A stretch of DNA of 64,000 nt, from positions 806,001 to 870,000 of the forward strand of contig NZ_JAAKGS010000002.1 in the NCBI RefSeq assembly GCF_011043555.1, written 5' to 3'. Source of the DNA: Sphingobacterium sp. SGR-19 (GTDB lineage: Bacteria; Bacteroidota; Bacteroidia; Sphingobacteriales; Sphingobacteriaceae). The notes under the pieces were generated by a model that made no database searches, was not told the origin of the DNA, and saw only the letters and a program-made list of their open reading frames with translations. Of this stretch, positions 48,066-56,904 are shown piece by piece (the first letter of the stretch is position 1; every line of letters starts with the position of its first letter). The translations under genes and the position numbers were made by a program.

Positions 48066-48365
48066 ACCGATATTGATGACCACGATGTCTTCGTTGTGAT
48101 AAGAGGGATGGTAGCTAGCAATGGCGCCGCTCTGTTTATAATATGCCAATTCTTCATAAACGGCTTGGCGCAGTATACCCTTCCCTTTACCATGGATAAA
48201 GCGGATTTCTGTATAATCCCAATAGATGGCGGCGTCAAGCATCTCACGCATCAATTCCAGTGATTCAGCCAGTAATTCATTGGTCTCGTATATGTCGAGA
48301 TTTCGCAGGAAAGCTTCTGCATGTAAATCCACCGTCTTTGGGGGCCTCGGTAATGTCCTTGCCAT
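48060..48365 (-). CDS. Free-standing Smr-domain protein
   Basis: A 101-residue protein that is almost only an Smr domain: the TVDLHAEAF motif near the N-terminus and the HGKGKGILR loop in the middle, with an ending VVINIGL. Smr domains bind or cut nucleic acid, usually as the C-terminal part of MutS2 or of larger Bacteroidetes DUF2027 proteins. Here no extra domain is attached and the start codon is well placed (MARTLPRPPKTVDLHA). It may be a nuclease acting on branched DNA or collided-ribosome mRNA, but no direct evidence exists in the sequence. Confidence 0.85.
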   Translation of the reverse strand: MARTLPRPPKTVDLHAEAFLRNLDIYETNELLAESLELMREMLDAAIYWDYTEIRFIHGKGKGILRQAVYEELAYYKQSGAIASYHPSYHNEDIVVINIGL

Positions 48366-48405
48366 GTTTCAAAAATAATGGTTATTTTAGGATTATAAAT
48401 AGTAA

Positions 48406-49794
48406 ATGTGTATGAAAGTAATTTTTAAGGTTTTGCTTCTTGGTGTCTGTAGTTTGGGGAAAGTGGTTGCCCAACAAGATTCACTGATGATGGAGCGTAT
48501 ATATACAACATCTTTTGAGAAAGGGAAAGCCTACGAGAATCTACGCTACCTAACCAAGAACATTGGTCATCGTATTGCGGGCTCAGCGAAAGCAGAGAAA
48601 GCTGTATTATGGTCCAAGTCGCTTATGGAGGACCTGGCATTTGATCGTGTTTATCTACAAGAAGTACAGATGCCTTATTGGGATAGGGGAGAGAAAGAAG
48701 AAGCCTATATTGTATCTATAAAAGAACCGCTTAATGTATTGTCGTTGGGAGGTTCGGTAGCGACACCGCCGGGTGGTTTGGAAGCAGAAGTTATAGAAAT
48801 TGAGTTATTGAGTGAATTGCGTGCACAAGGAGATAAAGTAAGGGGAAAAATTGTGTTCGTCAATAAGCCTTGGGATGAATCGATGGTGGAAACGGGTGTT
48901 GCGTATGGTTTAAATAGCAGCCAACGTAGTAGGGGGCCGGTGGAAGCGGCTAAACTGGGCGCAGTAGCCTATCTTTTTCGATCTTTGTCATCGTCTCCAG
49001 ATGACGATTACCCACATACAGGAGGTACAAGATACGTAAATGACATTGATAGTATCCCGGCTTTGGCTATATCGCCTGTCGGCGCAAATAACCTTTCAGC
49101 AGCATTAAAGAAGGATTCGGCAACGCGTATTCACATCGTAAACCATTCCGCATGGAAAGGAAATGTAGCTACCCATAACGTAATCGCCGAGTGGCGCGGG
49201 ACGGAAAAACCGGACGAGATTATAACAATAGGTGGACACATTGACTCTTGGGATGTGGGGGAGGGTGCACATGATAACGGAACGGGTACGATGGGAACTT
49301 TAGATGCGATACGGACTTTAATGGAATTGGATTACAAACCGCGACATACCATCCGGCTGGTATTTTACATGAATGAAGAAAATGGCGTGCATGGAGCGCT
49401 TCAGTATGGGGAAACGGCGAAAGCAAAGGCAGAAAAAATAATTGCCGCTATCGAAAGTGATGCGGGAGGATTTGCACCGCGTGGGTTTGACATTAAATCG
49501 TCGGCCGAACGGGTGAATTGGATTCAAAAACGTTGGAAGCCACTCTTTGAACAAAAATTTTGGGTGTCACGATTTTTACATGGGAGCCCCGGCGTAGATT
49601 CGGGCGTATGGGGACGGCATTTCCCCAATACGATCATGTTTAATTTTCGTCCGGATCCACATCGTTATTTCGATCTACACCATACTGCCAAAGATGTTTT
49701 TGAAGCAGTAGACCGACGTGAATTACAATCTGGGGTGGCCGCTATTGCTTCTTTATTGTATTTGATCGATCAGCAAATAGATCAGTTGCCATAA
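48406..49794 (+). CDS. Secreted M28-family metallopeptidase (carboxypeptidase Q-like)
   Basis: A 462-residue exopeptidase with a signal peptide ending GKVVAQ. A PA-like insert (GKIVFVNKPWDESMVETGVA) precedes the co-catalytic zinc centre: ITIGGHIDSWDVGEGAHDNG (His and bridging Asp), FYMNEENGVHGA (catalytic Glu-Glu pair) and ESDAGGFAPRGF (Asp), with a last His in YFDLHHTAKDVF. The motif set is complete, so it should be active, probably in peptide uptake from the periplasm. It stands alone between the Smr gene and a convergent globin gene. Confidence 0.92.
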   Translation: MCMKVIFKVLLLGVCSLGKVVAQQDSLMMERIYTTSFEKGKAYENLRYLTKNIGHRIAGSAKAEKAVLWSKSLMEDLAFDRVYLQEVQMPYWDRGEKEEAYIVSIKEPLNVLSLGGSVATPPGGLEAEVIEIELLSELRAQGDKVRGKIVFVNKPWDESMVETGVAYGLNSSQRSRGPVEAAKLGAVAYLFRSLSSSPDDDYPHTGGTRYVNDIDSIPALAISPVGANNLSAALKKDSATRIHIVNHSAWKGNVATHNVIAEWRGTEKPDEIITIGGHIDSWDVGEGAHDNGTGTMGTLDAIRTLMELDYKPRHTIRLVFYMNEENGVHGALQYGETAKAKAEKIIAAIESDAGGFAPRGFDIKSSAERVNWIQKRWKPLFEQKFWVSRFLHGSPGVDSGVWGRHFPNTIMFNFRPDPHRYFDLHHTAKDVFEAVDRRELQSGVAAIASLLYLIDQQIDQLP

Positions 49795-49809
49795 GAAAGG
49801 GAGAAGATT

Positions 49810-50202
49810 TTAAAGCAAGGGTTTAAAAGGTGATTGACGGATATGGTCAAGTTTTACCTGGAACAACGCGGCCATTTTACGTCCGCGACTTTTTGCTTCT
49901 TCGGCGACGGGGCCCGCAAATAGATCGTCTACCGTCTTATCAAAAAGCTGTAGCCAGCGATCGAAGTGTTCCGCTTCTATCGGTAATTGTGCGTGCGGAG
50001 GGAAGGGGCGACCTTGGTAGGTGTACTCGTCCAGTAAGATGGTCTGCCAAAAGCTGTACATTTTCTCTAAATGCTCCGGCCAATGACCTTCCAATTTGGT
50101 GTTGAAGATCGGTCCTATAAGATGGTCTTCCTGTACACGACCATAGAAAGTATTGACCATCAGTTTAACGTCATCCAATGTTTGTATATCTGCTTTTATC
50201 AT
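49810..50202 (-). CDS. Group III truncated haemoglobin
   Basis: A 130-residue haem protein. Features are FYGRVQEDHLIGPIFN at the N-terminus, HLEKMYSFWQTILLDE, the F-helix region with the proximal His in EAEHFDRWLQLFDKTVDDLF, and KMAALFQVKLDHIRQ at the end. This is the group III truncated globin pattern. Functions proposed for the group are oxygen or NO handling. It is a single gene behind a hairpin that separates it from panD. Confidence 0.92.
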   Translation of the reverse strand: MIKADIQTLDDVKLMVNTFYGRVQEDHLIGPIFNTKLEGHWPEHLEKMYSFWQTILLDEYTYQGRPFPPHAQLPIEAEHFDRWLQLFDKTVDDLFAGPVAEEAKSRGRKMAALFQVKLDHIRQSPFKPLL

Positions 50203-50262
50203 AATGTACCTTCCTTATACAAAGTTAAACAACAAATAATAGAAAAAATATGACAGAACGCA

Positions 50263-50301
50263 CAAAAGGTTGCCCATTTGTCTGTATAGTGCAACCTTTT
50301 G
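50263..50301 (-). terminator. Hairpin downstream of panD
   Basis: An 11-bp perfect stem CAAAAGGTTGC/GCAACCTTTTG (50263-50273 with 50291-50301) has a 17-base loop. It lies between panD and the globin gene, and on the minus strand a T-rich stretch follows after about 15 bases. Confidence 0.65.
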
Positions 50302-50327
50302 GGAGAGTCGATATCGGACAGTCTATT

Positions 50328-50696
50328 TTAGTAGTCGTATTTTTCGACAGATTTAATTTTGTTTTCCCCTTCTGTGAATACAAGCGTTGGCTGATATGTT
50401 TCTGCCTCTTCCGGAGATAATTGGATAAAAGAAAGGATATGTACGGTTTCTCCTAGTTTGGCGTGAAGGGCTGCCCCACCATTCATGCAAACTTCTCCAC
50501 TGCCTCTTTTTCCGGGTAATACGTAGGTCATAATTCGACTCCCGTTAACGGCATTGTTAATATAGACTTGTTCATATTTCTTGATGCCAGCTGCGTCCAA
50601 TAAATCGGCATCGATCGTAATAGAACCGTTATACGCTACATTTGCTTCGGTAACCTTAACCGTGTGAATTTTTGCTTTTAAAATTGTTAATTTCAT
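50328..50696 (-). CDS. panD: Aspartate 1-decarboxylase proenzyme
   Basis: A 122-residue pyruvoyl enzyme that makes beta-alanine for pantothenate and CoA synthesis. The self-cleavage site Gly24-Ser25 lies in VAYNGSITID, and the active-site Lys9 is in LKAKIHTVKV. Further family text is EQVYINNAVNGSRIMTYVLP and GGAALHAKLGETVHILSF. Length is close to the family norm of about 115-130. No other pan gene is adjacent. Confidence 0.96.
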   Translation of the reverse strand: MKLTILKAKIHTVKVTEANVAYNGSITIDADLLDAAGIKKYEQVYINNAVNGSRIMTYVLPGKRGSGEVCMNGGAALHAKLGETVHILSFIQLSPEEAETYQPTLVFTEGENKIKSVEKYDY

Positions 50697-50768
50697 ATGT
50701 ATATAATTATTTATAAGTGTAAGTATTCATTTGTATAAATGAGCTCGTTACACTCGGTTTTGTCTTTT

Positions 50769-51839
50769 TTATAAAATAGCTTTTATTTTTTCTGGATTGC
50801 TGTCTGTTTTGTTCGTATCCGTTTCTGTTGAAAAGATGTAGAGATTGTTGTCCTGTATAACCGCGTAGCTGTTATACAGGAAGTTTGGGGTAAACGTATA
50901 TGGACGATTGATGTCGAAGTTTTGCATGCAGGTTGTCTCTACGTTATACTCCAGTTCGCCGGAGGCGTCATATTTATAAATGATAAATAGATTTTGATCT
51001 TGAGGTTGCTCTAAATGGAACCAGGCACCTTCACCGATACCGCCCATCCATTGTGCGTACTTAGATATGTGAGATGGACGTGGGGGGGCGGTGATCATTC
51101 CTGGTACTTGGTCGGAAGCTAAATGTTGTGAACCTTTTTTGGTGAAATTATCTTTCAGCAAACGGAATTGGAATGCGAGAGAATCTTTGCGTCTCATCCT
51201 CCACTGTTCTAGTATGCCTCGCTCGTAACAAAAAATATCTTCATCAGAAGTAGCGTTAACGACATTGCTCGTAGGACTTGCTTTTAAACACTCGGGATAT
51301 AGTATTTTTCGACGTCTTTTATCATCATCATCCATACCTTCCGTTAATATTTGAGCTACAAACCGGGAACAACTGTTATTGTCTTTAGCCAACGCTCCAT
51401 ATAAAATAGGACCCTCTGCAACGAGTTTTTCCGCATAGGCGACACTTTTTGAAAAGGAAACTTGCTTGCATATTGAAAATACGGTGCGCCCCCCTCCATG
51501 TGTGGCGGCTTCTTTTTTACACAACTCCTCCAGAATTTCTTCCATATTCTTTATTTCGCACTGTGGTCCAATTTGTGCTTTTACGCAAATCTCCAAACGT
51601 GGGTCAAAAAGAGCAGATCGCGCTCTGCCGTACCCGCGTGGAGATAAATAGCGTCCAAAATCAAAATAAAGTATGCTACCGCTATGCCTTTCAATAAGCA
51701 ATATGGCGGCATGTCCTACTTTAAAATGGAGATTTTTTACTAGGCCTATTTGCTTTAAGAGTAGCATCCATTTTTCATCTCCCAATGCGGTTTTATCAGG
51801 CCAAGAAATTGGGATAGCGATATCATTGAAAGTGTACAT
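50769..51839 (-). CDS. DUF6695-type protein, possible permuted papain-like (NlpC/P60/YiiX) fold
   Basis: A 356-residue protein of a Bacteroidetes family I associate with DUF6695. No signal peptide is visible, so it is probably cytoplasmic. Conserved blocks are KVGHAAILLI (His43), DFGRYLSPRGYGRARS, FDPRLEIC and NNSCSRFVAQ (Cys157). A His in GHAAI followed later by Cys in a CSRFV-like helix is the order seen in circularly permuted papain-like proteins such as YiiX/YebB. A thiol amidase, peptidase or acyltransferase role is therefore possible, but this is inference. Residues of about 190-356 form a separate C-terminal region missing in the paralogue at 58586. ATG 51839 was chosen over TTG 51845; it begins 9 bp after the PLP enzyme stop, so the two are in one operon. 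Confidence 0.75.
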   Translation of the reverse strand: MYTFNDIAIPISWPDKTALGDEKWMLLLKQIGLVKNLHFKVGHAAILLIERHSGSILYFDFGRYLSPRGYGRARSALFDPRLEICVKAQIGPQCEIKNMEEILEELCKKEAATHGGGRTVFSICKQVSFSKSVAYAEKLVAEGPILYGALAKDNNSCSRFVAQILTEGMDDDDKRRRKILYPECLKASPTSNVVNATSDEDIFCYERGILEQWRMRRKDSLAFQFRLLKDNFTKKGSQHLASDQVPGMITAPPRPSHISKYAQWMGGIGEGAWFHLEQPQDQNLFIIYKYDASGELEYNVETTCMQNFDINRPYTFTPNFLYNSYAVIQDNNLYIFSTETDTNKTDSNPEKIKAIL

Positions 51840-51848
51840 ATTCAAGAA

Positions 51849-52832
51849 TTAAAATGACGTTATGTTGGAGGAAGCGATGGATTGATGAACGCTCCCCTTA
51901 TAAAGTTTACTGATATATCGGTTCCCGTGATCTGGAAAAAATAGAACAACCGTATCTGCAGCGGTAAACTTCATGTTTTCAACGTGTCTTTTCAACGAAG
52001 CGATTACGGCAGCACTTGAAAATCCAGTCATTATGCCTGTTTCTGAATAATATTCTTTTGCTATCGCTTTTGTTTCTTGATAATTTACTTGAAAAATATG
52101 ATCTACGTAAGCTGCGTCGAACGACCCCGGAACAAAGTTTCTGCCAATCCCTTCAATCGGATCAAAAGGAACAATCTGATTCGGTTGGTTACGGTATTTA
52201 AGGAAATGGGCAAGTATGGAACCGTAGGGCTCTACGCCCCATATATTGATTTCAGGTTGTTGCTCTTTTAGAAAACGGCCAACTCCCGATACCGTTCCAC
52301 CGGTGCCTACGCCGGCAATGAAATGCGTGATATTACCTTTAGTTTGTTCCCATATCTCGGGAGCCGTGGTTTTATAGTGTGCTCGAATATTCTGGGTGTT
52401 GTAGTATTGGTTGGTAAAATAAGCATTGGGATGCGATGCCGCAAAGGACTGTGCTCGAAATTGTGTCGAATTGAAGTCATGTAAACCGTTGGAATTTTCG
52501 CAAATTTCGATATCAGCCCCGGCTTTTATCAGCAGATCTACTTTTTCCTGAGAACAGCTCTGCGACACGAATATTTTGGCTCTATATCCTAATTTTTTGG
52601 CTACTAAGGCAATCCCTAATCCCGTGTTGCCACTACTGGCTTCCACAAAAATTCCGCCAGGTTTAATTTTCTTTTTAGCTATAGCGTCCTCGATCATAAA
52701 CAGTGCGGGTCGGTCTTTTGCGGACATTCCGGGGTTATGGAATTCCTCTTTAATAAAAATGTTGGTGTGATATCGAGTCGAAAGAGCATCACAGTGTCGA
52801 AGTGGGGTATTTCCTATAGATTCGCGAATCAA
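51849..52832 (-). CDS. PLP-dependent cysteine synthase-family protein
   Basis: A 327-residue fold-type II PLP enzyme. It has the IGNTPLRH start block, the Schiff-base Lys in FHNPGMSAKDRPA (the usual form is NPGGSVKDR), the phosphate-binding SSGNTGLGIALVA, the Asn/Gly loops GVGTGGTVSGVGRFLKEQ, and TGFSSAAVIA near the end. O-acetylserine sulfhydrylase, cystathionine beta-synthase-like or 2,3-diaminopropionate synthase (SbnA-like) activity are all possible. The start is a TTG at 52832; no ATG lies in frame before the upstream stop. It is coupled to the DUF6695-type gene and begins about 100 bp after the dihaem peroxidase gene on the same strand. Confidence 0.85.
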   Translation of the reverse strand: MIRESIGNTPLRHCDALSTRYHTNIFIKEEFHNPGMSAKDRPALFMIEDAIAKKKIKPGGIFVEASSGNTGLGIALVAKKLGYRAKIFVSQSCSQEKVDLLIKAGADIEICENSNGLHDFNSTQFRAQSFAASHPNAYFTNQYYNTQNIRAHYKTTAPEIWEQTKGNITHFIAGVGTGGTVSGVGRFLKEQQPEINIWGVEPYGSILAHFLKYRNQPNQIVPFDPIEGIGRNFVPGSFDAAYVDHIFQVNYQETKAIAKEYYSETGIMTGFSSAAVIASLKRHVENMKFTAADTVVLFFPDHGNRYISKLYKGSVHQSIASSNITSF

Positions 52833-52935
52833 AATATCGTCGTTTTTAATTATGCCATATCTATAACGAAGAAATTAGTGTTATAGCATATCTTAAAAAC
52901 AAATATTAATTTCAATTTGGGAAACAATTGGGAAT

Positions 52936-53958
52936 TTATCTTCCAACAAACCTACGATCGCTTAATGTTTTAATAAACGCGATAATATCGTTTTTTTCTT
53001 GTTCGCTCAGTGGTATCCTATTGCCATTCTCTTTTAAAATAGGATCGAGGTTGTCGGCATCTAAAACGCCGTTATCAAAATAATCCAAAACAGCCCTTAA
53101 AGTTGGAAACTGCCCGAAACTACCATAAGGCGCCGTGTATTCGGCATTCCTTAAAGACGGAACCCGAAAACGCATATAATCTGCCGGAATGCCTGTTACT
53201 CTAGCACGACCGGCCTCTTCTGTACTGGGATTGACTGGGAAGCCAACATTCCTGAAGCTTTGGTCTGTAAAGAGTTCGGTGCTGTGGCAACTGGCACATT
53301 TGATTTTAAATACTTGATAGCCCCTTGCTTCACTTTCTGTAAATATTTCTCCTTCTTTTCGTTTCACTTTATCATATTTACTGTTGGCAGAGATCAATGT
53401 ATATTCATATTGTGCAATACTTCGATAAATCCTGTCAGGCGTGACACCTTCATCGCCGAATGCTTTTCGGAACATATCTCTATAATTATGATCATCCCTT
53501 ATTTTTTTAATCACTTCTAAAATAGAAGAATTCATTTCTTCATGTGTAATGATAGGGACTAACGGCTGGCTTTCCAACGTGAGTTTGTTGCCATCCCAAT
53601 TATAGAACTTCATAAACGCCAGATTTTGAATGGGAGGTGTATTGCGAAGACCTACTCTGTCATAAATCCCTATAGCTTGGGTGTTATTATCGGCAAAGGC
53701 ACTTGATTGATTATGACAGCCCGCGCATGAAATTGTATTGTTCCCACTGAATTTTTTCTCGTGAAATAATTTTTCACCTAGTTCTACCCCGTACTTTGTA
53801 GGCTTGTTCTGGTTTACTGCAGGGGTCAACGCGGGAAAATCTTGCGGAATCGCTAGTTGGATTTCGGGGTTGTCATGAGGTGTGGACTGTATAATATCGT
53901 CTTGACTACAGGATAGCAATAGCAATAAAATGGAGAATACAATAGATACGGTTTTCAT
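52936..53958 (-). CDS. Dihaem cytochrome c peroxidase/MauG-family lipoprotein (MbnH-like)
   Basis: A 340-residue lipoprotein (MKTVSIVFSILLLLLSC) with two c-type haem sites, CAGCH at about residues 78-82 and CASCH at about 221-225. The regions typical of bacterial cytochrome c peroxidases are present (GVELGEKLFHEKKFSGNNT, then LRNTPPIQNLAFMKFYNWDG, FRVPSLRNAEYTAPYGSFGQ). It directly follows an MbnP-like gene. MbnH/MbnP pairs are known in which the dihaem protein oxidises a Trp of MbnP to kynurenine for copper binding, and gene order supports that here. Ordinary peroxide detoxification is the alternative. The start at 53958 gives the lipoprotein signal. Confidence 0.88.
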   Translation of the reverse strand: MKTVSIVFSILLLLLSCSQDDIIQSTPHDNPEIQLAIPQDFPALTPAVNQNKPTKYGVELGEKLFHEKKFSGNNTISCAGCHNQSSAFADNNTQAIGIYDRVGLRNTPPIQNLAFMKFYNWDGNKLTLESQPLVPIITHEEMNSSILEVIKKIRDDHNYRDMFRKAFGDEGVTPDRIYRSIAQYEYTLISANSKYDKVKRKEGEIFTESEARGYQVFKIKCASCHSTELFTDQSFRNVGFPVNPSTEEAGRARVTGIPADYMRFRVPSLRNAEYTAPYGSFGQFPTLRAVLDYFDNGVLDADNLDPILKENGNRIPLSEQEKNDIIAFIKTLSDRRFVGR

Positions 53959-54022
53959 GCCTGACAGATTGGAGAAGAGAGCTGCCATTTTTTTAGATAT
54001 TTTGGCAGCTCATTTAGCCATG

Positions 54023-54874
54023 TTAGTTTTCAACACTTTTAACTGAAAACATACCGGTAAGGTCGCTGGAACCATCTCCGCCAAGGTTATCGACGAATAA
54101 CACCATATTCGCAGCTGTATGTACGCTCGGAGTAGCATTTCCTGCACCGAGTTCAATTGTATTGGTCTTTCCGCTTAGTAGTTTGTCAAAGTCCGCCTTG
54201 ATTGTGATTTTAGGAACATTGCTGCTAACGACTGCATTATTCGGGAGCGTTAAGGTGATCTCTCTGTAAGCATCAACACCTTGCGTGTAAGCGCCTTCTT
54301 CACCTTCTACCGTACTTCCGGTATGGATAGATAATTCTTTGTGGTCGGTATCGTAAAAGCCCTCTATTTTCGTGAAACGATATCCGGTTCCCCATTCCCA
54401 ATGCATTTTGGTGTCGTTGGCTCCTGCTTCCGCATAAAAATTGGGAAATCTGACTTGATCGAGTGTATTCAATTCTGATTTAACGCCCAGACCAAATTTG
54501 ATCTGTTTATATTCGCCTGCCGGTATATTGGTCAATACGTAATCCAGTGTCTGTGGTTTCGCTTGATTGATAACGGTAGCTCCCTTATCCAGGTCATTAA
54601 CGTTATATGGAAATTCGGCCCCGTCGGCTTTTATCAAACGGATATTGCTTATCACGTATTTTAATTCGGAAAAGTGGTGTACTTGACCTTCTGCGGAGGT
54701 GTTAACGGTAGCTGTAGAAGACGTAGCATCGCCAAGCTGGATTGTTTTCTCTTTGAATGTGTTATTAAAATGCAGCGTTATATTATTGGCTACAGGGTTA
54801 TCGTCGTTGTTACAGGATATAAAAAATGCTAGCGAACATGCTGGTAGTAGTAGGTAGTTTTTAAGTTTTTTCAT
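54023..54874 (-). CDS. MbnP-family copper-binding lipoprotein
   Basis: A 283-residue lipoprotein (signal ending AFFISC) of the MbnP type. Family text: ITLHFNNTFKEKTIQLGD, then HHFSELKYVISNIRLIKADG, INQAKPQTLDYVLTNIPAGE, and the conserved aromatic stretch KMHWEWGTGYRFTKIEG holding candidate Trp residues for kynurenine formation. His-rich positions such as ELSIHTGST and TPSVHTAANM could also bind metal. The start was set at 54874; upstream codons are low-complexity Asn/Lys. It lies between a TonB-dependent receptor and the MbnH-like gene, supporting a copper role. Confidence 0.85.
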   Translation of the reverse strand: MKKLKNYLLLPACSLAFFISCNNDDNPVANNITLHFNNTFKEKTIQLGDATSSTATVNTSAEGQVHHFSELKYVISNIRLIKADGAEFPYNVNDLDKGATVINQAKPQTLDYVLTNIPAGEYKQIKFGLGVKSELNTLDQVRFPNFYAEAGANDTKMHWEWGTGYRFTKIEGFYDTDHKELSIHTGSTVEGEEGAYTQGVDAYREITLTLPNNAVVSSNVPKITIKADFDKLLSGKTNTIELGAGNATPSVHTAANMVLFVDNLGGDGSSDLTGMFSVKSVEN

Positions 54875-54911
54875 CGTTTTATTAATTATTTTGTTCAATT
54901 TGTTGTTTATA

Positions 54912-56900
54912 TTAAAATTCAATCTTCAGTGAAGTGAAAACATTCCGTCCCATTCTCGGGATATTGCCCCAATCGGCATAGGTGCTGTAGTATTCGTTGA
55001 ATAAATTTTCGGCACCGACCTGCAACGCGGCTTTGTAATTTCTGAAGCTGAAGCTATAATCTGCTGCTACGTTCCATATTTTATAGGCTGGGGTATGGTC
55101 TTCGCCATATTCGGGACTGAAGTTGTCTTGTGCAAGATCGCCGTGTAAAGATGTCTGGATGCTGAATTTTTTATGCATGAAATGGAGAGACGTTTGATAG
55201 GTGAGCGGACGGATAAAGGGTAGGTTTCCATTTTTATGGTCCGTCGCTCTTGCGTAGGTGACCATTCCTTTCCAATGCAAGTGTTGCAGGAAATCGTATT
55301 TGGCATTTATTGTCGTATTGAAAAGTTTGGCGTGATCTAATGATGTGTAGCCTTTCACACCAACAGATTGATAATTCATCGGACTTCCTAAACTCAAAAT
55401 TCTTCCGACGATATAATTTTGGATATGAAAATAGTTTACCTTAGCTTCTATGGTCATCTTTTCATTGTTAAACCCTGCACTTGCATTGAGTTCATAAGAA
55501 ATTTCGTTTTTCAGATCGGGGTTTCCGATATAATCGTAGCGGTCAAAGCTGTTATAGATGTAATATCCGTATCCCTCCGAGACAGAAGGTGCCCGATGTC
55601 CATACCCTGCTCCCAAAGAAAAATCGAATTGATCGATGTTCAGTTGGTAACTGGTATGCAGTGCCGGTAACGCTCTGCTTTTCTCCTGTGGTGCTCCGGG
55701 GTAAAATATCCAATTGAATTCCACGTATTTGGAATAGTTGTAATTCCAACCCAAAGAACCACCAAAATTTAATCGGCCCATTTCCGAAATATCCCACGCG
55801 TTGTTCATCGAAAGCCCCGCAAAGCGGGTGGTGACCCATGGCCAGGTATATGCAAACATCGTTTTCTTACTTCGGTCTTGTGGATACATAGTCATCTCGG
55901 CAATGGATAGATTGTCGTACACGTTCAACTGGATTTCAGCGCTATAATCACCGCGCTTCAAGTTTGCAGTTGAAACTAGCCCATACGTCGTACTCCAGCC
56001 CGGCATATCCATATGAACCAGGTTTTCGGGACGTTTGGTATCATCCATGTAATGCTCAACGGCATTGAAATAGAGCTTGGTGTCCCAAGCGCGCAGGATT
56101 CCCTCTTCAAATAATTGTTTGTAAGCGGCTGAGGTGATAATCGCGCGCGAAAGCCATAGATCCATCGGCAGTGCAGGGAAACCTACATCTTTGGCTCTAT
56201 CGTAGATAGCATCGACGCGTACGGAGGCAAGCGGACTTGTTTTATAGGCTAGGCCCAATGAGGTGTTGAATTTATTGTACTGTGAATGGTTCACTTCATC
56301 GCTGTTCCCATCAAAGTAGTTACCGGCTTTCCTGAAAGCAATACTGCCATCTGCGACAAATTTATCGTCTGAATAAGATAGGTTTCCGAGGTTAAAAAAC
56401 TGTTTATTGTTGGTCTCGAAACCGGTTTGATAACCGCCGTGCCATTTCCTGTCTAGACCGAATGGGGTGCTTTTCCTTTTCAAATCGATGCTCCCGGCTA
56501 CAGTCGCCCCGTGCATACTTCCTTCTTGGCCGGATGTGATATCGATGGCAGAAAGGTTATTGCTTTCGACATATGAAGTGACCGGATCCATCTTATCTGT
56601 ACACGCGCCAAAGACGTGCATACCGTCAATTGTAATGGTAGACCGCTCGGTACTCATGTTGTTGAGCAATGGCTCCCACGCGTAAGCGCCTCGTTTTATA
56701 AAGCTGATGTTGTCCGAAGAGGCTAAGAACTCATCCACTGAAACAGCCATTTTCATGTCGGTCTCTATTTTTTTCTTCGTCTCGGCGATAACCTTTACGG
56801 CTTCAATACGGTGGATACTGTCACTCTGGGTATGTATGTGTTGAGCATTTGCACTCATTCCAAGAAAGAGTAGCCCACAGATGATATGTAGCTTCTTCAT
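54912..56900 (-). CDS. TonB-dependent receptor, probably for copper
   Basis: A 662-residue outer-membrane receptor, smaller than SusC proteins and without an N-terminal extension domain. Start 56900 gives a signal (MKKLHIICGLLFLGMSANAQ). A plug domain follows (IKRGAYAWEPLLNNMSTERS, then ITIDGMHVFGACTDKMDPVT, DITSGQEGSMHGATVAGSID), and a barrel ends in NVFTSLKIEF. The Cys/Met/His text in VFGACTDKMDPV could line a metal site. The operon (YtkA-like lipoprotein, MbnP, MbnH) points to uptake of copper or a copper complex; this is inference. It begins 4 bp after the upstream lipoprotein stop. Confidence 0.88.
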   Translation of the reverse strand: MKKLHIICGLLFLGMSANAQHIHTQSDSIHRIEAVKVIAETKKKIETDMKMAVSVDEFLASSDNISFIKRGAYAWEPLLNNMSTERSTITIDGMHVFGACTDKMDPVTSYVESNNLSAIDITSGQEGSMHGATVAGSIDLKRKSTPFGLDRKWHGGYQTGFETNNKQFFNLGNLSYSDDKFVADGSIAFRKAGNYFDGNSDEVNHSQYNKFNTSLGLAYKTSPLASVRVDAIYDRAKDVGFPALPMDLWLSRAIITSAAYKQLFEEGILRAWDTKLYFNAVEHYMDDTKRPENLVHMDMPGWSTTYGLVSTANLKRGDYSAEIQLNVYDNLSIAEMTMYPQDRSKKTMFAYTWPWVTTRFAGLSMNNAWDISEMGRLNFGGSLGWNYNYSKYVEFNWIFYPGAPQEKSRALPALHTSYQLNIDQFDFSLGAGYGHRAPSVSEGYGYYIYNSFDRYDYIGNPDLKNEISYELNASAGFNNEKMTIEAKVNYFHIQNYIVGRILSLGSPMNYQSVGVKGYTSLDHAKLFNTTINAKYDFLQHLHWKGMVTYARATDHKNGNLPFIRPLTYQTSLHFMHKKFSIQTSLHGDLAQDNFSPEYGEDHTPAYKIWNVAADYSFSFRNYKAALQVGAENLFNEYYSTYADWGNIPRMGRNVFTSLKIEF

Positions 56901-56904
56901 GATC

